Origin: Burkholderia sp. FERM BP-3421
GTDB lineage: Bacteria; Pseudomonadota; Gammaproteobacteria; Burkholderiales; Burkholderiaceae
Reading direction: 5' to 3'
DNA: 64,000 bases
Assembly: GCF_028657905.1 (NCBI RefSeq)
Contig: NZ_CP117782.1
Coordinates: 620,001 to 684,000, forward strand
How positions within the stretch are numbered: the first letter of the stretch is position 1; each line of letters starts with the position of its first letter. This document shows positions 11,704-21,736 of this stretch, one piece after another. The notes under the pieces are model-generated. The model made no database searches, was not told the DNA's origin, and saw only the letters and a program-made list of their open reading frames with translations. Both the position numbers and the translations under genes were made by a program.

Positions 11704-12189
11704 ATGACAGCCTCCGTCGTTTCGGCGCGCGTGTTCCGGGCGGTGTCGATGCTGTGGGTGGGCAGCCTGCTGACGATCGGTTATGCGGTCGCGCCGGTCC
11801 TGTTCACGATGCTCGACCGCACCACGGCGGGCTCGGTCGCGGCGCAGCTGTTCCGGATCGAGGCCTATGTCGGCTGCGTGAGCGGCGTGCTGCTGCTGAT
11901 GCTCGCGAACCGCTTCGCGCAGCGCGGCGAGGCTGCGTACCGGCGCGTGCGCTGGATCGTCGCGGGCATGCTGGTCTGCGTGCTGGTCGGCTATTTCGCG
12001 CTGCAGCCGTTCATGAGCGCGCTGCGGATCGCCGCGATGGAGGCGGGCACCGATCTTGCGCATTCGGCCTATGCGGCGCGCTTCGGCCTGCTGCACGGCG
12101 TGTCGAGCCTGTTCTATCTGGTCGAGAGCGTGCTGGGGCTGTGGCTCGTGTGGATCCTGCCCGCGCAGGGCGGGCGGTCCGCGGCCTGA
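11704..12189 (+). CDS. DUF4149-type membrane protein
   Basis: A 161-residue protein with four hydrophobic segments (about residues 13-34, 52-66, 80-98 and 130-155), resembling the DUF4149 family, whose function is unknown. Landmarks are LWVGSLLTIGYAVAPVLFTM near the N-terminus, FRIEAYVG and the histidine-containing FGLLHGVSSLFYLVES near the C-terminus. It starts one base after greA, suggesting translational coupling, and ends tail-to-tail with yhbY; a GC-rich inverted repeat (GGGCCCGCGAGCCC) lies between them. Function is not inferable beyond inner-membrane location. Confidence 0.75.
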   Translation: MTASVVSARVFRAVSMLWVGSLLTIGYAVAPVLFTMLDRTTAGSVAAQLFRIEAYVGCVSGVLLLMLANRFAQRGEAAYRRVRWIVAGMLVCVLVGYFALQPFMSALRIAAMEAGTDLAHSAYAARFGLLHGVSSLFYLVESVLGLWLVWILPAQGGRSAA

Positions 12190-12216
12190 GGGCCGGGCCC
12201 GCGAGCCCGGAGCGGC

Positions 12217-12759
12217 TTACTTGTCGTTCTGGAACGGGCGCTTGGCGCTGGACTGACGCTTCTTGGCGCGCTTGACGTTGCCGCCCGCCGTCACGCGCTC
12301 GTTGCCGCGCACCACGACCTTCTGTGCCTTGGGCTTGCGCAGCGGCTTGTCGAGCGTCTGCTTGACCACCTTGACGACGCGCGGGGCACGGCCCTTGCCC
12401 GGTTGTTCCGGTTCGCCGCGCTGCAGCGCGATCTCGCGGGCGCTCGGCGCGCCGCGACGGCCGCGCGTCGGCGCGGGCGCCGCCTGCTCGGGGCGCCAGA
12501 TCACGAGCAGCTTGCCGATGTGCTGGATCGGCGCGGCGTTCAATCGATCGCAGACCTCGTCGTAGATCGCGATGCGCGCGTCGCGTTCGTCGCCGAACAC
12601 GCGGATCTTGATGAGCTGGTGCGCGGCGAGGTGGACCTTGATCTCGGCCAGCACGGCGTCGGTCAGGCCTTCGGCGCCGATCAGCACGACCGGCTTGAGC
12701 GCATGGGCCTGGGACCGCAGCGCGGAGCGCTCGGCGGGGGAAAGCGAAAGGGCGGGCAT
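12217..12759 (-). CDS. yhbY: YhbY-family (CRM-domain) RNA-binding protein
   Basis: A 180-residue protein. The first 95 residues form a CRM (CRS1-YhbY) domain with LSPAERSALRSQAHALKPVV, the family GxxGLT motif as IGAEGLTDAVLAEI, and the GKLLVIWRP ending. Members bind pre-50S ribosomal particles. The C-terminal half is an Arg/Lys/Pro-rich extension ending in KRAKKRQSSAKRPF, longer than the roughly 97-residue E. coli protein and probably an RNA-binding tail; this extension is common in Burkholderia as I recall. The start at 12759 (MPALSLSPAE) is preferred. Divergent from rlmE, as in many proteobacteria. Confidence 0.9.
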   Translation of the reverse strand: MPALSLSPAERSALRSQAHALKPVVLIGAEGLTDAVLAEIKVHLAAHQLIKIRVFGDERDARIAIYDEVCDRLNAAPIQHIGKLLVIWRPEQAAPAPTRGRRGAPSAREIALQRGEPEQPGKGRAPRVVKVVKQTLDKPLRKPKAQKVVVRGNERVTAGGNVKRAKKRQSSAKRPFQNDK

Positions 12760-12942
12760 GGATGACTTCACTCTGAGGGCGCGGGCCGGGCGATCAGCCT
12801 CACGGCTTTTCTCCGGCGGCGCGCCGAAACCACGTAAAATCGCGACTTCGGCCCGAAACGGCCGCGAGTCGCGCGAATAAGACGCGTATTATCCGCCAAA
12901 AGCGCGGCTTCACGAAGCAATTGGCAGCAATCTCTCGTTCGA

Positions 12943-13605
12943 ATGGCAAAGAATCGCTTTAACCAGCACTGGTTGCATGACCACATCAACGATCCGTACG
13001 TCAAGATGGCGCAGCGGGAAGGCTATCGCGCGCGCGCCGCGTACAAGCTCAAGGAAATCGACGAGCAGGACAAGCTGATCCGGCCGGGTCAGGTCATCGT
13101 CGACCTCGGCGCCACGCCGGGCAGCTGGAGCCAGTACGCGCGCAACAAGCTCGCGCAGGGCAGGCACCGCGACGCCGCGCGCGAAGGCGGCATCGACGGC
13201 ACGATCATCGCGCTCGACATGTTGCCGATGGAGCCGATCGCCGACGTGCACTTCATCCTCGGCGACTTCCGCGAGGACGAGGTGCTCGCGCAATTGGAGG
13301 CGGTGCTCGAAGGTCGCGAGGTCGATCTTGTAATTTCAGACATGGCCCCCAATCTGTCCGGGGTGGCGATCGCGGACGCGGCACGGATCGAGCATGTGTG
13401 CGATCTGGCGCTTGAATTCTCGCAGAACCATCTGAAGCCGGATGGGGCGCTGCTGGTCAAGTGTTTCCACGGCAGTGGCTACAGCCAGATTGTCGAGAAG
13501 TTCAAGCAACAATTCAGGACGGTGGCTCCGCGCAAGCCGAAGGCTTCCCGCGACAAATCGTCCGAGACGTTTATTTTGGGTCGGCATCTCAAGCATCCCC
13601 GATAA
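12943..13605 (+). CDS. rlmE: 23S rRNA (uridine-2552 2'-O-)methyltransferase
   Basis: A 220-residue RrmJ/FtsJ methyltransferase that modifies U2552 in the ribosomal A-loop during 50S maturation. The SAM-binding motif VIVDLGATPGSWSQYARNKL is seen at about residues 49-68, and the KDKE catalytic set is consistent with K in RARAAYKLKEI, D in VISDMAPNLSG, K in LVKCFHGSG and the glutamate near SSETFILGR. It includes a short insertion (GRHRDAAREGG) relative to E. coli. It lies divergent from yhbY and upstream of ftsH, the classical rlmE-ftsH linkage. Confidence 0.96.
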   Translation: MAKNRFNQHWLHDHINDPYVKMAQREGYRARAAYKLKEIDEQDKLIRPGQVIVDLGATPGSWSQYARNKLAQGRHRDAAREGGIDGTIIALDMLPMEPIADVHFILGDFREDEVLAQLEAVLEGREVDLVISDMAPNLSGVAIADAARIEHVCDLALEFSQNHLKPDGALLVKCFHGSGYSQIVEKFKQQFRTVAPRKPKASRDKSSETFILGRHLKHPR

Positions 13606-13772
13606 CCGGGGCGTGATGCCGCAGGCCCTGTCCCGGCCCTTGCCGGCCATGCGTTCCGCCTATCAGGGCGGTAATGAATCGTTATGGCAGGGGCCTGCGG
13701 ACTGGATTAGAATGCCTGAAGAGCGCCGCAAGGAATATGTAGGCGCTCGTCTATGAGTGAAGGAGTGGTGCT

Positions 13773-15659
<1,887 letters not shown>

Positions 15660-15678
15660 CCGGGCGCGCGCTGGATTC

Positions 15679-15716
15679 ACGGGCTGGTGTGGCTGTCACA
15701 CCGGCCCGTTTTGCTT
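15679..15716 (+). terminator. Terminator after ftsH
   Basis: ACGGGC-T-GGTGTG at 15679-15691 pairs with CACACC-G-GCCCGT at 15697-15709 around a 5-base loop, followed by TTTTGCTTT. A good rho-independent terminator separating ftsH from folP. Confidence 0.75.
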
Positions 15717-15757
15717 TCTCCGCACTATCATTGCGACACCACGCGTCGCTCTTATCC

Positions 15758-16645
15758 GTGTCCAGATCTTCTTTCCCGTTCGTCCCCGCGCCGCTGCGCT
15801 GCGGCCGCTTCACGCTCGACTTCACCCGTCCGCTCGTGATGGGCATCCTCAACGTCACCCCGGATTCGTTCTCGGACGGCGGCCGCTATCTCGCGCGCGA
15901 CGCCGCGCTGCGTCAGGCCGAGCAGATGCTGGCCGACGGCGCGGACCTGCTCGACATCGGCGGCGAATCGACCCGCCCCGGCGCGCCGCCGGTGCCGCTC
16001 GACGAGGAACTGGCGCGCGTGATCCCGCTCATCGAGGCGCTGCGCGGGGCCGGCGTGCCGCTGTCGGTGGATACCTACAAGCCGGATGTGATGCGTGCGT
16101 CGCTGGCGGCCGGCGCGGACCTGATCAACGATATCTGGGGGCTGCGCCAGCCGGGCGCGATCGAGGCGGTGAAGGACAGTGAATGCGGGCTGTGCGTGAT
16201 GCATATGCTCGGCGAGCCTCAGACCATGCAGGTGGGCGAACCGGCCTACGATGACGTGGTCGGCGAGGTGCGCGATTTTCTCGCGGCGCGCGCGACGGCC
16301 CTGCAGGCGGCGGGCATCGACGCCCAGCGCATCAGCGTCGATCCGGGCTTCGGGTTCGGCAAGACGGTGATCGAGCACAACTACGCCTTGCTCGCGCATC
16401 TGCCCGCGACCACGCCCGCGCGGCCCGACGGCCGGCCTTACCCGATCCTCGCCGGCATGTCGCGCAAGTCGATGCTGGGCGCGGTGATCGACAAGCCCGC
16501 GCCGGAGCGGGTCGCGGCGAGCGTCGCGGCCGCGCTGTGCGCGGTGGAGCGGGGCGCGGCGATCGTGCGGGTGCACGATGTCGCGCCGACCGTCGATGCA
16601 CTGAAAATCTGGCATGCCGTGCGCGAAGCCGCACGTCGCGCTTAA
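15758..16645 (+). CDS. folP: Dihydropteroate synthase
   Basis: A 295-residue TIM-barrel enzyme that joins p-aminobenzoate to dihydropterin diphosphate in folate synthesis; the sulfonamide target. Diagnostic motifs are MGILNVTPDSFSDGGRY (residues about 28-44), LDIGGESTRPGA, SVDTYKPDV, DLINDIWG, and SVDPGFGFGKTVIEHN. The start is probably the GTG at 15758 (MSRSSFPFVPAP); an ATG at 15839 would remove the first strand. glmM begins 25 bases after the stop, preceded by AAGGAGG, so folP-glmM form the usual operon. Confidence 0.95.
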   Translation: MSRSSFPFVPAPLRCGRFTLDFTRPLVMGILNVTPDSFSDGGRYLARDAALRQAEQMLADGADLLDIGGESTRPGAPPVPLDEELARVIPLIEALRGAGVPLSVDTYKPDVMRASLAAGADLINDIWGLRQPGAIEAVKDSECGLCVMHMLGEPQTMQVGEPAYDDVVGEVRDFLAARATALQAAGIDAQRISVDPGFGFGKTVIEHNYALLAHLPATTPARPDGRPYPILAGMSRKSMLGAVIDKPAPERVAASVAAALCAVERGAAIVRVHDVAPTVDALKIWHAVREAARRA

Positions 16646-16670
16646 GTCGAAACAAGGAGGAATATTCCCT

Positions 16671-18029
16671 ATGGGACGTCGTTATTTCGGTACGGACGGC
16701 ATTCGCGGCACGGTTGGCGAGGCGCCGATCACGCCGGATTTCGTGCTGCGGCTCGGCTACGCGGCCGGCAAGGTCCTCGCGCGCGCCTCGGGCGCCCAGG
16801 CCGCCGGCGCGCGACCGACGGTGCTGATCGGCAAGGACACGCGGGTGTCGGGCTACATGCTTGAAGCCGCGCTGGAGGCGGGCTTCTCGGCGGCGGGCGT
16901 CGACGTGATGCTGGCCGGCCCGATGCCGACGCCGGGCGTCGCATACCTGACGCGCGCGCTGCGCCTGTCGGCGGGCGTCGTGATCAGCGCGTCGCACAAC
17001 CCGTACCACGACAATGGGATCAAGTTTTTCTCGGCCGACGGCAACAAGCTCCCGGACGAGACGGAGTCTGAAATCGAGGCGTGGCTCGACAAGCGGCTCG
17101 ACTGCGCGCCGTCCGACGGGCTCGGCAAGGCGCGCCGGCTCGACGACGCGGGCGGCCGCTACATCGAGTTCTGCAAAAGCACGTTCCCGGCGGCGTTCGA
17201 TCTGCGCGGCATGAAGCTCGTGATCGATTGCGCGCATGGCGCGGCCTACCAGATCGCGCCGCACGTGTTTCACGAGCTCGGCGCCGACGTGATCCCGATC
17301 GGCGTCGCGCCGAACGGTTTCAACATCAACGACGGCGTCGGCGCGACCGCGCCGGACGCGCTGATGCGTTCGGTGCGCGCGAACCGTGCGGATCTCGGCA
17401 TCGCGCTCGACGGCGACGCGGATCGGCTGCAGGTGGTTGACGGCGCGGGCCGCCTGTACAACGGCGACGAGCTGCTGTACGTCCTGGTCAAGGACCGGAT
17501 CGCGACCAACGGCCGGGTCGACGGCGCGGTCGGCACGCTGATGACGAATCTGGCCGTCGAGGTGGCGCTGAAACAGGCGGGCGTGCAGTTCGTGCGCGCG
17601 GCGGTTGGTGACCGCTATGTGCTCGAACAACTGCACGAGCGCGGCTGGCAGCTTGGCGCGGAGGGGTCGGGTCATATCCTGTCGCTCGATCGTCATTCGA
17701 CCGGAGACGGCATTGTTTCCGCGCTGCTGGTGCTGGCCGCGCTCAAGCGCAGCGGGCAGACGCTCGCCGAGATGCTGAACGGCGTCACGTTGTTTCCGCA
17801 GAAGCTGATCAACGTCCGCATGAAGCCGGGCGCGGACTGGAAAGGCAGCGCGGCGATCCGCGACGCGATTGCGTCCGCCGAGCAGGCGCTGGCCGGCAGC
17901 GGCCGGGTGCTGATCCGTGCCTCGGGCACCGAGCCCGTGTTGCGCGTGATGGTCGAGGCCGAGGATGCCGCGGCCGCGGCCCGCCATGCGGAGGCGATCG
18001 CCGAGGTGGTGCGCGAAGCCACCACCTGA
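16671..18029 (+). CDS. glmM: Phosphoglucosamine mutase
   Basis: A 452-residue alpha-D-phosphohexomutase converting glucosamine-6-phosphate to glucosamine-1-phosphate on the way to UDP-GlcNAc for peptidoglycan and LPS. It starts MGRRYFGTDGIRG after a strong AAGGAGG. The phosphoserine loop is GVVISASHNPYHDNG with the catalytic serine at residue 108; the metal loop is ALDGDADRLQ; the sugar loop is GAEGSGHI; and the phosphate-binding loop is RASGTEPVLRVMVE. Full length. Operon with folP; a long repeat-bearing gap follows. Confidence 0.97.
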   Translation: MGRRYFGTDGIRGTVGEAPITPDFVLRLGYAAGKVLARASGAQAAGARPTVLIGKDTRVSGYMLEAALEAGFSAAGVDVMLAGPMPTPGVAYLTRALRLSAGVVISASHNPYHDNGIKFFSADGNKLPDETESEIEAWLDKRLDCAPSDGLGKARRLDDAGGRYIEFCKSTFPAAFDLRGMKLVIDCAHGAAYQIAPHVFHELGADVIPIGVAPNGFNINDGVGATAPDALMRSVRANRADLGIALDGDADRLQVVDGAGRLYNGDELLYVLVKDRIATNGRVDGAVGTLMTNLAVEVALKQAGVQFVRAAVGDRYVLEQLHERGWQLGAEGSGHILSLDRHSTGDGIVSALLVLAALKRSGQTLAEMLNGVTLFPQKLINVRMKPGADWKGSAAIRDAIASAEQALAGSGRVLIRASGTEPVLRVMVEAEDAAAAARHAEAIAEVVREATT

Positions 18030-18193
18030 GCGCAGCGCGCGGGCCGGCGGACCTGTCCGCATATCCATGACTTTTACCTCTCATGATATGCCCCGCCCAC
18101 AAAATCCCGGACAGGTCCGGGCCGGCCGTCACGCCGGCGGCGCGCGCATCCTGCATCGCTCAGTCCCTCAATCCGGCGTGGCGTCAGCCGCGC

Positions 18194-18456
18194 CGCGCAC
18201 CGGCACCGCGCACCGCGCACCGCGCACCGCGCACCGCGCACCGCGCACCGCGCACCGCGCACCGCGCACCGCGCACCGGCACCGCGCACCGGCACCGCGC
18301 ACCGGCACCGCGCACCGGCACCGCGCACCGCTCACCGCTCACCGGCACCCGGCACCGGCACCGGCACCCGGCACCGGCACCGCTCACCGGCACCGGCACC
18401 GGCACCGGCACCGGCACCGGCCACCAGCCACCAGCCACCAGCCACCAGCCACCAGC
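18194..18456. repeat. Compound tandem repeat (CGCACCG / CACCGG / CCACCAG units)
   Basis: About 260 bases of imperfect short tandem repeats: first a run of the 7-mer CGCACCG, then mixed 7-mers and the 6-mer CACCGG, then five copies of the 7-mer CCACCAG. The units are related (CACC core), so the block probably arose by slippage from one seed. It lies some 170 bases upstream of the Pho boxes. Confidence 0.9.
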
Positions 18457-18623
18457 ACCCGCCGCGCGGGGCCATCCCCAACGCTTCACGGGCTTCTATT
18501 TCACGCATCTCCGGCGCCCGCCGCGGGATTTTTTTCCGTCCCGTGACTTTTCGCCTACCCTCTACAGGCGGGCTTGCCCAGCCGCGCATCGCCGCCCATT
18601 TTCCCGCGTTGCCGCCTTTCAAA

Positions 18624-18689
18624 CAGTCATGTTACTGTCACGCCAGTTTCATCGATTGTCACATTACCGTCATGAGCAGCCCCTAATCT
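18624..18689 (+). promoter_or_regulatory. Tandem PhoB boxes and -10 of the pst operon
   Basis: Five heptamers resembling CTGTCAT recur at 10-11 base steps: CAGTCAT (18624), CTGTCAC (18635), GTTTCAT (18646), TTGTCAC (18656) and CCGTCAT (18667). The outer pairs each form an 18-bp Pho box with a 4-base spacer (GTTA and ATTA). TAATCT at 18684-18689 lies 10 bases after the last repeat, as in PhoB-activated promoters where the box replaces the -35. Confidence 0.85.
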
Positions 18690-18729
18690 TCGCGGTGCCG
18701 TAGTCATCCGCTCACACACTGGAGGTCTC

Positions 18730-19761
18730 ATGAAATTGATGCAAACCGCGTTTGCCGGCCTGGCTGGCGCGCTTTTCGCGGTCGCCGCGCACGCCGCCGA
18801 CATCACCGGCGCGGGCAGCACCTTCGCGATGCCGATCTACACGAAATGGGCCGCTGACTACCAGCAGTCCGGCGGTGCGAAGATCAACTACCAGGGCATC
18901 GGCTCGTCGGGCGGTCTCAAGCAGATCATCGCGAAGACGGTCGATTTCGCCGGCTCCGACGCACCGCTGAAGGACGATGAACTGGCCAAGGAAGGCCTGT
19001 TCCAGTTCCCGACCGTCGTCGGCGGCGTGGTGCCCGTGATCAACGTGCCCGGCGTGAAGCCCGGCGAGATCGCGCTGTCGGGCCCGGTGCTCGGCGACAT
19101 CTACCTGGGCAAGATCAAGAAGTGGAACGATCCGGCGATCGCCGCGCTGAACCCGAAGGTCAAGCTGCCGGATACCGACATCGCGGTGGTGCGCCGCGCG
19201 GACGGCTCGGGCACGAGCTTCATCTGGACGAACTACCTGTCGAAGGTCAACGAAGAGTGGAAGTCGAAGATCGGCGAAGGCACGACCGTCAACTGGCCGA
19301 CCGGCACGGGCGGCAAGGGCAACGACGGCGTCGCGGCTTTCGTGCAGCGTCTGCCGGGCGCGATCGGCTACGTCGAGTGGGCGTACGCGAAGAAGAACAA
19401 CATGGTCTACACGGACCTGAAGAACGCGACGGGCAACGTGGTCGAGCCGAAGACCGAAACCTTCAAGGCAGCGGCCGCCGGCGCGAACTGGTCGAAGTCG
19501 TTCTACCAGATCCTGACGAACCAGCCGGGCAAGGATGCATGGCCGGTGGTCGGCGCGACCTTCGTGCTCCTGCACGCGAAGCAGGAAAAGCCGGCGCAAG
19601 GCGCGGAAACGCTGAAATTCTTCGACTGGGCGTTCAAGAACGGCTCGAAGGCCGCGGATGACCTCGACTACATCTCGCTGCCGTCGGCGGTCGAGACCGA
19701 GATCCGCAAGCAGTGGAAGGTCAAGGTGACGGACGCAGCAGGCAAGTCGGTCGCCGAGTAA
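18730..19761 (+). CDS. pstS: Periplasmic phosphate-binding protein PstS
   Basis: A 343-residue periplasmic receptor of the high-affinity Pi ABC transporter. A Sec signal peptide (MKLMQTAFAGLAGALFAVAAHA) precedes mature ADITGAGSTFAMPIYTKW, whose GAGSTF is a phosphate-contact motif. Others are SSGGLKQIIAKTVDFAGSDAPL and VRRADGSGTSFIWTNYLS. GGAGG lies 4-9 bases before the ATG. It is the first gene of pstSCAB-phoU-phoBR under a Pho-box array. A perfect hairpin follows it. Confidence 0.98.
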   Translation: MKLMQTAFAGLAGALFAVAAHAADITGAGSTFAMPIYTKWAADYQQSGGAKINYQGIGSSGGLKQIIAKTVDFAGSDAPLKDDELAKEGLFQFPTVVGGVVPVINVPGVKPGEIALSGPVLGDIYLGKIKKWNDPAIAALNPKVKLPDTDIAVVRRADGSGTSFIWTNYLSKVNEEWKSKIGEGTTVNWPTGTGGKGNDGVAAFVQRLPGAIGYVEWAYAKKNNMVYTDLKNATGNVVEPKTETFKAAAAGANWSKSFYQILTNQPGKDAWPVVGATFVLLHAKQEKPAQGAETLKFFDWAFKNGSKAADDLDYISLPSAVETEIRKQWKVKVTDAAGKSVAE

Positions 19762-19773
19762 GCGGCAGCGGTT

Positions 19774-19797
19774 CGCCGCCCGGTTCACCGGGCGGCG
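19774..19797 (+). other. Perfect hairpin between pstS and pstC
   Basis: CGCCGCCCGG and CCGGGCGGCG form a 10-bp stem around a TTCA loop with no T-run. Such hairpins after binding-protein genes usually stabilise or partly terminate the transcript, making PstS more abundant than the membrane subunits; that role here is inferred. Confidence 0.65.
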
Positions 19798-19850
19798 TGT
19801 GCGGTACCGGTGGGCGGCCCAGGCCGTCCGCCCCTGAATAACAGGCTCCC

Positions 19851-20828
19851 ATGTCTGATTTTCCTCTCGCGTCGACGAGCCAAGGGCTCCAGCGCGCGCC
19901 GAGCCGGCTCGGCGACCTCATCTTCGGCGGCCTGACGCGTCTCGCTGCGATCGTCACGCTGCTGCTGCTCGGCGGCATCATCGTTTCGCTGATCATCGCG
20001 TCGATGCCGACCATCCAGAAATTCGGCCTGGCCTTCCTCTGGCAATCCGAATGGGATCCCAATTCCGACGTGTACGGGGCGTTGGTGCCGATCTACGGCA
20101 CGATCGTCACGTCCCTCATCGCCCTCGTGATCGCGGTGCCGGTCAGCTTCGGCATCGCGCTGTTCCTCACCGAGCTGTCGCCCGTCTGGCTGCGCCGTCC
20201 GCTCGGCATCGCGATCGAGCTGCTCGCCGCGATCCCGTCGATCGTGTACGGCATGTGGGGCCTGCTCGTGTTCGCGCCGATCTTCGCGGAATACTTCCAG
20301 AAGCCCATCGGCAAGCTGCTCGGCCCGATCCCGGGGCTCGGCGCCTTGTTCCAGGGCCCGCCGATCGGCATCGGCATCCTGAGCGCGGGCGTGATCCTCG
20401 CGATCATGATCATCCCGTACATCGCCTCGGTGATGCGTGACGTGTTCGAGGTCACGCCGGTGCTGCTCAAGGAGTCGGCCTACGGAATCGGCTGCACGAC
20501 CTGGGAAGTGATGTGGAAGATCGTGCTGCCCTATACGAAGACCGGCGTGATCGGCGGCGTGATGCTCGGCCTCGGCCGCGCGCTCGGCGAGACCATGGCC
20601 GTGACCTTCGTGATCGGCAACACCAACCTGCTCGACAACATCTCGCTGTACTCGCCGGGCAACAGCATCACCTCCGCGCTCGCCAACGAGTTCGCGGAAG
20701 CGGCGCCGGGCCTGCATACCTCGGCGCTGATGGAACTCGGGCTGATCCTGTTCGTGATCACCTTCATCGTGCTGGCCATCTCCAAGCTGATGCTGCTGCG
20801 CCTCGAAAAAGGAGAGGGCAAGAAATGA
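19851..20828 (+). CDS. pstC: Phosphate ABC transporter permease PstC
   Basis: A 325-residue inner-membrane permease with about six TM helices; it forms the Pi channel with PstA. TM1 is ITLLLLGGIIVSLI-like around residue 40. The ABC-permease EAA loop is seen as ESAYGIGCTTWEVMWKIVLPY, and the signature LGRALGETMAVTFVIGN is conserved in PstC. Its stop overlaps the pstA start (ATGA), so translation is coupled. It follows pstS after 89 bases. Confidence 0.96.
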   Translation: MSDFPLASTSQGLQRAPSRLGDLIFGGLTRLAAIVTLLLLGGIIVSLIIASMPTIQKFGLAFLWQSEWDPNSDVYGALVPIYGTIVTSLIALVIAVPVSFGIALFLTELSPVWLRRPLGIAIELLAAIPSIVYGMWGLLVFAPIFAEYFQKPIGKLLGPIPGLGALFQGPPIGIGILSAGVILAIMIIPYIASVMRDVFEVTPVLLKESAYGIGCTTWEVMWKIVLPYTKTGVIGGVMLGLGRALGETMAVTFVIGNTNLLDNISLYSPGNSITSALANEFAEAAPGLHTSALMELGLILFVITFIVLAISKLMLLRLEKGEGKK

Positions 20829-21721
20829 GCGAGCCTATTCTGAACCTGCCGGGCGGCGTGCGCGGCGCGGCGCTCGACGCGATGCGCGAGAAGCTGCAGC
20901 GCCGCCGCAAGGCGACCAACGCGATGGCGCTCACGGCCTCGCTGGGCGCGATGGTGTTCGGCCTCGTGTGGCTCGTCTGGATTCTCTACACGACGCTGCA
21001 TCTCGGCATCGGCGGCCTGTCGGTGTCGCTGTTCATCGAGTCGACTCCCGCGCCGAACACCGCGGGCGGCGGCCTCGCGAATGCGATCGTCGGCAGCCTG
21101 ATGCTGGTCGGCCTCGCGACCTTCGTCGGCACGCCGGTCGGGATCCTCGCGGGCGTCTATCTGGCCGAGTACGGCCAGAAGAACTGGCTCGCGAGCCTGA
21201 TGCGCTTCATCAACGACATCCTGCTGTCCGCGCCGTCGATCGTCGTCGGCCTGTTCGTGTATGCGCTCGTGGTCGCGAAGTCGGGCCGCTTCAGCGGCTG
21301 GGCCGGCGTGATCGCGCTCGCGCTGCTGCAGGTGCCGATCGTGATCCGCACCACCGAGAACATGCTGAAGCTGGTGCCGAACGCGCTGCGCGAGGCGGCC
21401 TTTGCGCTCGGCACGCCGAAATGGCGGATGGTGATGGCGATCACGCTGCGCGCGTCGATCGGCGGGATCGTGACGGGCGTGCTGCTCGCGGTCGCGCGGA
21501 TCGCCGGCGAAACCGCGCCGCTCCTGTTCACCGCGCTGTCGAACCAGTTCTTCTCGCTCGACATGAACCAGCCGATCGCGAACCTGCCGGTCACGATCTA
21601 CAAGTTCGCCATGAGCCCGTTCGCCGAGTGGCAGTCACTCGCCTGGGCCGGCGTCTTCCTGATTACGCTCGGCGTGCTGGGGCTCAATATCCTCGCGCGC
21701 TCGATCTTCTCGAAAAAGTAA
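20825..21721 (+). CDS. pstA: Phosphate ABC transporter permease PstA
   Basis: A 298-residue partner of PstC, starting MSEPILNLPGGVRGAALDAM from an ATG overlapping the pstC stop by four bases, after GGAGAGGG. About six TM helices; the EAA loop is EAAFALGTPKWRMVMAITL, followed by LLAVARIAGETAPLLFTAL, a PstA signature. It ends ILARSIFSKK. A longer upstream open frame from 20513 lies inside pstC and is rejected. Confidence 0.96.
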   Translation: MSEPILNLPGGVRGAALDAMREKLQRRRKATNAMALTASLGAMVFGLVWLVWILYTTLHLGIGGLSVSLFIESTPAPNTAGGGLANAIVGSLMLVGLATFVGTPVGILAGVYLAEYGQKNWLASLMRFINDILLSAPSIVVGLFVYALVVAKSGRFSGWAGVIALALLQVPIVIRTTENMLKLVPNALREAAFALGTPKWRMVMAITLRASIGGIVTGVLLAVARIAGETAPLLFTALSNQFFSLDMNQPIANLPVTIYKFAMSPFAEWQSLAWAGVFLITLGVLGLNILARSIFSKK

Positions 21722-21736
21722 CGGCGGAGCAATCCG

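Larger units (their letters stand above)
18030..18729. other. Intergenic region between glmM and pstS
   Basis: About 700 bases without a believable gene. It holds a short unique stretch, a tandem-repeat block (18194-18456), a GC-rich segment, and then an AT-richer regulatory segment with PhoB boxes directly before pstS. Open frames here (for example through the repeats in several frames) are products of the repeat. Confidence 0.8.

Noticed and set aside
13672..13740. A 22-codon frame between rlmE and ftsH
   Set aside because: No ribosome binding site and it covers the likely ftsH promoter; chance frame.
18194..18456. CRISPR array
   Set aside because: Units are 6-7 bases and contiguous, with no unique spacers.
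17965..18546. Repeat-encoded open frames (HRAPRTAHRAP type)
   Set aside because: They exist in several frames only because the tandem repeat has no stop; no start signal or neighbours support translation.
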